Below, piece by piece: positions 49,996-50,131 of a stretch of DNA of 50,131 bases (position 1 is its first letter; each line of letters starts with the position of its first letter). Location of the stretch: positions 1 through 50,131 of the forward strand of contig DASYRE010000060.1 of NCBI GenBank assembly GCA_036004685.1. Direction: 5' to 3'. The notes under the pieces are model-generated. The model saw only the letters and a list, made by a program, of their open reading frames with translations, did no database searches and was not told the DNA's origin. This stretch comes from Candidatus Polarisedimenticolia bacterium (GTDB lineage Bacteria; Acidobacteriota; Polarisedimenticolia; Gp22-AA2; AA152). A program made the position numbers and the translations under genes.

Positions 49996-50131
49996 CAGGC
50001 TGCGGAACAATAGCGATTTGAGAGAGTTCCTCTTCTCTCCAGCATGATCTCGGAGTCCCGATGAGTCCTATCCGTCAAGATCGTGTTGATGATCTCGCTT
50101 CGAGCCAAGCGGGCGAGGCGTGGCGAACGAC
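49996..50131 (-). mobile_element. IS5-family element, right end, inverted
   Basis: This is the reverse complement of the IS tail at 4439-4575 and, more closely, of 1-121, starting CAGGCTGCGGAAC. The body lies beyond the window. It is oriented opposite to the copy at the left end, so the contig is bounded by two outward-lying IS copies, which is a typical assembly break at a repeated element. Confidence 0.85.

Overview
The window is a GC-rich bacterial contig that carries the remains of two chromosomal integrons set into an otherwise ordinary, GC-rich core. The host is probably a soil or sediment bacterium of Acidobacteriota-like or neighbouring affiliation. That placement is an inference from gene content and GC and is weak, because no rRNA or other phylogenetic marker except topA/dprA is present.

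Layout. (1) 1-121 is the right end of an IS5-family element whose body lies outside the contig; the same end in opposite orientation closes the contig at 49996-50131, so both contig ends are IS ends. (2) 122-6315 is a cassette array read on the minus strand: about nine small, unrelated genes separated by attC-like sites, with a 5'-truncated IS5 copy in the middle. The three cassettes nearest the recombination end are intact. The four furthest ones each carry one frameshift. (3) 6326-6508 is a conserved attI-like leader. It is followed by an integron integrase gene cut in two: C-terminal fragment 6530-6700, N-terminal fragment about 11125-12033. The 4.4 kb between them hold an archaeo-eukaryotic-primase/SF2-helicase protein of the TOTE-conflict type, a small coupled partner, a DUF433/DUF5615 toxin-antitoxin pair and a double-HTH regulator. 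(4) 12221-20466 is core: msrB-msrA, glucokinase, GH57 glycosidase, galT, glgA and a membrane-anchored cytochrome c. (5) 20516-27890 is a second minus-strand set of small genes (DUF4386 pseudogene, VOC, DUF885 peptidase-like, membrane protein, FRG protein, SnoaL-like and secreted proteins). It has clear attC sites from about 25.1 kb to 27.4 kb and an IS30 scrap. It is headed at 27914-28215 by a second copy of the attI-like leader. There the integrase promoter (28250-28330) is joined almost directly to the leader, as if intI had been deleted cleanly. (6) 28387-31951 is dprA-topA. (7) 32304-39859 is a five-gene exopolysaccharide locus (TPR/glycosidase, TPR/beta-barrel, CheY-like, HEAT-repeat, GT2 synthase), transcribed divergently from dprA. 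(8) 40128-49771 is a run of short metabolic and accessory genes (cupins, Ni-binding-like DUF4242, FAD oxidoreductase, PLP decarboxylase, enoyl-CoA hydratase, GNATs, Sir2, DDAH, phosphodiester glycosidase), ending in a gene cut by the terminal IS.

How it fits together. Both integrons have the unusual order Pint -> intI -> attI -> cassettes, all on one strand, so the integrase reads towards the cassettes. Neither locus now encodes a complete integrase, so the arrays are frozen unless an integrase is supplied in trans. The carbon genes (glk, GH57, galT, glgA) suggest glycogen or maltodextrin turnover. The exopolysaccharide locus looks like a synthase-dependent secretion system with its own periplasmic glycosidase and outer-membrane barrel.

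All assignments come from reading motifs by eye; no database search was run.
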